From: CAWFYI01 sp963820105
Lineage (GTDB): Bacteria > Patescibacteriota > Saccharimonadia > Saccharimonadales > UBA4665
Assembly: GCA_963820105.1 (NCBI GenBank)
Contig: CAWFYI010000001.1
Coordinates: forward strand, 186,001-250,000
Length of the DNA stretch: 64,000 bases
Reading direction: 5' to 3'
In this document: in pieces, positions 61,827-64,000 of the stretch
Layout: each line of letters starts with the position of its first letter
How positions within the stretch are numbered: the first letter of the stretch is position 1
The notes under the pieces: generated by a model
Told to the model about the DNA's origin: nothing
Database searches by the model: none
Seen by the model: the letters and a program-made list of their open reading frames with translations, nothing else
Translations under genes and position numbers: made by a program

Positions 61827-64000
61827 ATGAGTAGTTCAGACAACAACATTCACGAGACTTTTTCTTTTGGGGTTATATATGTTTATTCCATCCCAGACGC
61901 GCTGCATAAGAGTCGTCTTAAGATCGGCTCAACCACTACTAGTATTGACACAGAAGAGGCAGTTCAAAGCGCGGCCCGAAAGCGCATAGAGCAACAAACA
62001 AAAACCGCTGACATACCGTATGAGTTACTGCTGGCTGAAGTCTTAGGTTCCGGGAAGCAAGCCGGAATTTGTCGACAAGCCGGTCCATAGGATATTAAAG
62101 CGCTTCGGATACAAATCAAAATCCGAAAACGTAAAGAATACGCATTCAGAGTGGTTCGAGATTGATTTACGGACTGCCCAAAACGCCATACAAGCTGCAA
62201 GAGAAGGACGCAGCGCTCTTAGGACGTCAGAAAAAGTTGTTGAAGTGTCCAGTTTTGAGTTTCGCCCCAGCCAGCTGGACGCTATAGCCAAAACCACCAA
62301 AGTCCTAAAACAAGGCAGGAAACACTTCCTGTGGAATGCCAAAATGCGATTTGGTAAAACATCAGCCGCTATGCAAGTCGCTAAAGAGAACAATATGCAA
62401 AAGGTGCTGATAGTCACACACCGTCCGAGTGTGAGCACCGATTGGTACAACGATTTCAACATAGTCTTTGGCGGTACTGATTATGAATATTCATCTAAAA
62501 CTAAGGGCGAAAACCTCAAAAAACGCCTAGGTGACAACAAGCCCTTTGTTTATTTTGCCTCGTTGCAAGACCTACGCCTCTCTGAGGTCGTCGTATCAGA
62601 CGGTAGCTCTGGATCAAAAGCCAAAGGCTTCAAGAAAAATGACAAAATTTTCGATACAACATGGGATATGCTCATTGTTGATGAGGCGCACGAAGGTACA
62701 CAGAGCAATCTAGGCGACACTACATTAACCAAAATTCCGGCGAATTTTACGCTTGAGCTTTCCGGTACGCCATTCAATATCTTGCACAAGCGTGAAGAGG
62801 ATGAAGTTTACACTTGGGACTACGTCATGGAGCAGTACGAGAAGCTTCACTGGGACGAGAATCACCCTGGTGTGCCAAATCCTTACGCTGAACTGCCATC
62901 GCTGGCGATGTTTACTTACTACATAGATAAATTTGGAAGCCACATTGGTGACATGGGAGGTTTCACAGATGAGCTAGATGGTGCATTCAAATTTCATGAG
63001 TTCTTCCGTGTTGAGAAAGATAGCGAAGGCAATGATGCAGCAAAATTTGTACACGAGGGCATGGTCAATAAGTTCCTAGACCTCCTTGTCAATGATAAGT
63101 TATCGACGAAGTTCCCGTATGCTAGCGAAGAATACCGCAATTACAACAAGCATTCGCTCTGGCTCCTGCCCAACCGAACAAAAGTCATTGAAGCTATGGA
63201 AAAACTCCTGCGCAATCATTCGATACTCGGCAAATTTGGTATTGTTAACATTTCAGGCGATGCAAAAGCAGATGATGAAGCCGACAGTGATGCCAAGCAA
63301 CGCGTAACAAACGCAATCAAAAACAATGAATACAGCATTACGCTAACTGGCCAAAGACTAACTACCGGCGCGTCGATTCCAGAGTGGACAGCAGTATTCA
63401 TGATGTCAGATACCAGTTCGGCTACAACCTACTTGCAGACTGCATTCCGCTGCCAAACGCCGGCAAAAATTGACGGCAAGCTCAAGACCCAAGGCTACGT
63501 ATTCGATTTTGCACCGGATCGCACACTCAAGCTCGTAGCTGAGGCTATCGAACTGAATCACAAATCCGGCAAGGTAAATACGCCCGAGCAACGCCAAGCC
63601 ATGGGCAAGTTTTTGAATTTTTGCCCGATACTTTCAGCTGATGACGGTACCATGAAGCCATATGATGTTGGCAAGATGCTCCTACAGCTCAAAAAAGCCA
63701 TTATTGAGCGCGTCAGTCGTAATGGTTTTGATGACCCGAAGCTCTACAACGATGAGTTACTTCAACTCAATGAGCTCGAAATAAATAAATTCAACGACCT
63801 TCGTGATATCGTCGGCTCAAGCAGCACCGAGCGTACAAACGAGATCAAAGTGAACGAGCTTGGCATGGATAATTTGCAGACAGAAAAAGCCGAAGAAATT
63901 GAGCGCAAGAAAAAACAAACGAAGGAGCTGAATGAAAAAGAAAAAGAGGCCCTCCAAAGACTCAGAGAAGCTCGCAAACAAAAGAAGAGTGCCATCAGCA
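61827..64000 (+). pseudogene. GIY-YIG/T5orf172 domain plus superfamily 2 helicase, frameshifted and cut by window end
   Basis: The N-terminus (FGVIYVYSIPDALHKSRLKIG) is a GIY-YIG-like nuclease domain. After a one-base shift near 62057-62062 the frame continues as PEFVDKPVHRILKRFGYKS, then a helicase: motif I NAKMRFGKTSAA, DEAH box LIVDEAHEG, SGTPFN, and TTGASIPEW with QTAFRCQ near motifs V-VI. It is open to the window edge. Such proteins belong to restriction-like systems. The gene follows the nuclease-like gene by 7 nt, suggesting one operon. The shift could be real inactivation or an assembly error. Confidence 0.8.

Larger units (their letters stand above)
57750..64000. other. AT-rich accessory/defence island
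   Basis: Base composition changes right after typA: most genes from here to the window end are AT-rich. Contents are small membrane proteins, a Panacea toxin-antitoxin pair, a PD-(D/E)XK-like protein and a GIY-YIG/helicase protein. No integrase, transposase or flanking repeat is visible inside the window, and the right border is outside. Confidence 0.65.

Overview
The window looks like part of a small-genome Patescibacteria/CPR chromosome, most likely a free-living or soil/freshwater relative of Saccharibacteria (TM7). This rests on gene content and style, not on a marker tree. Genes are densely packed, TGA is a normal stop (which argues against Gracilibacteria and Absconditabacteria), S16 and the KH protein carry long acidic tails, bL32 is short, a surface protein ends in an LVNTGPG sorting-like signal, and many genes start only 6-8 nt after a TATAAT box, as in leaderless transcripts. 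Most of the window is fairly GC-rich. The last 6 kb and two short patches near 44-46 kb are clearly AT-rich and look acquired.

Layout. 0-2 kb: the end of a flavin transferase (ApbE) and a fused NQR2/RnfD-like membrane flavoprotein plus NAD(P)H:flavin reductase, then tRNA-Cys and tRNA-Leu(TAA). 2-13.4 kb: a large membrane-anchored protein, a hydrolase, a membrane Mur ligase, glutamate dehydrogenase, a fatty-acid desaturase, D-Ala-D-Ala ligase, an aminotransferase and GMP synthase. Between desaturase and glutamate dehydrogenase lies a noncoding stretch with a complete hammerhead ribozyme. 13.4-13.7 kb: two covarying structured repeats and a class II tRNA with a CAG anticodon but a serine-like body. 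13.8-24.2 kb: informational genes (leuS, rpmF, nusB, rnc, rpsP, khpA, trmD) with a Nudix hydrolase, an ABC exporter and a candidate independent small RNA. 24.2-35 kb: a MarR-controlled MFS pump, two-component systems, superoxide dismutase, a Crp/Fnr regulator, ExoD, riboflavin kinase and two paralogous seven-helix membrane proteins flanking a sensor kinase. 35-43.6 kb: repair and housekeeping enzymes (Mpg, NAD(P)HX dehydratase, guanylate kinase-like, thiamine pyrophosphokinase, an HD hydrolase, glutamine synthetase) plus small membrane proteins including a SemiSWEET.

43.6-46.6 kb: accessory genes inserted at tRNA-Gln(CTG), bounded by repeated copies of the tRNA 3' end and without an integrase. 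46.7-57.8 kb: a sorted surface protein, metK behind a SAM-type riboswitch, an ABC-2 transporter, rarA, a clear heliorhodopsin (Glu105, Lys240) and typA broken by two single-base frameshifts. 57.8-64 kb: an AT-rich island with a Panacea-domain toxin-antitoxin pair, small membrane proteins, a PD-(D/E)XK-like protein and a frameshifted GIY-YIG/superfamily 2 helicase, probably for defence.

How the parts fit: ApbE, the flavoprotein and a stand-alone riboflavin kinase suggest covalent FMN-based electron transfer at the membrane. Glutamate dehydrogenase and glutamine synthetase suggest some nitrogen metabolism. SOD, the Crp/Fnr regulator, the desaturase and heliorhodopsin suggest life in oxic, lit conditions. 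The strongest new leads are the hammerhead ribozyme region, the tRNA-Gln cassette series, the odd CAG tRNA with its neighbouring repeats, the candidate small RNA upstream of trmD, the heliorhodopsin and the Panacea pair.
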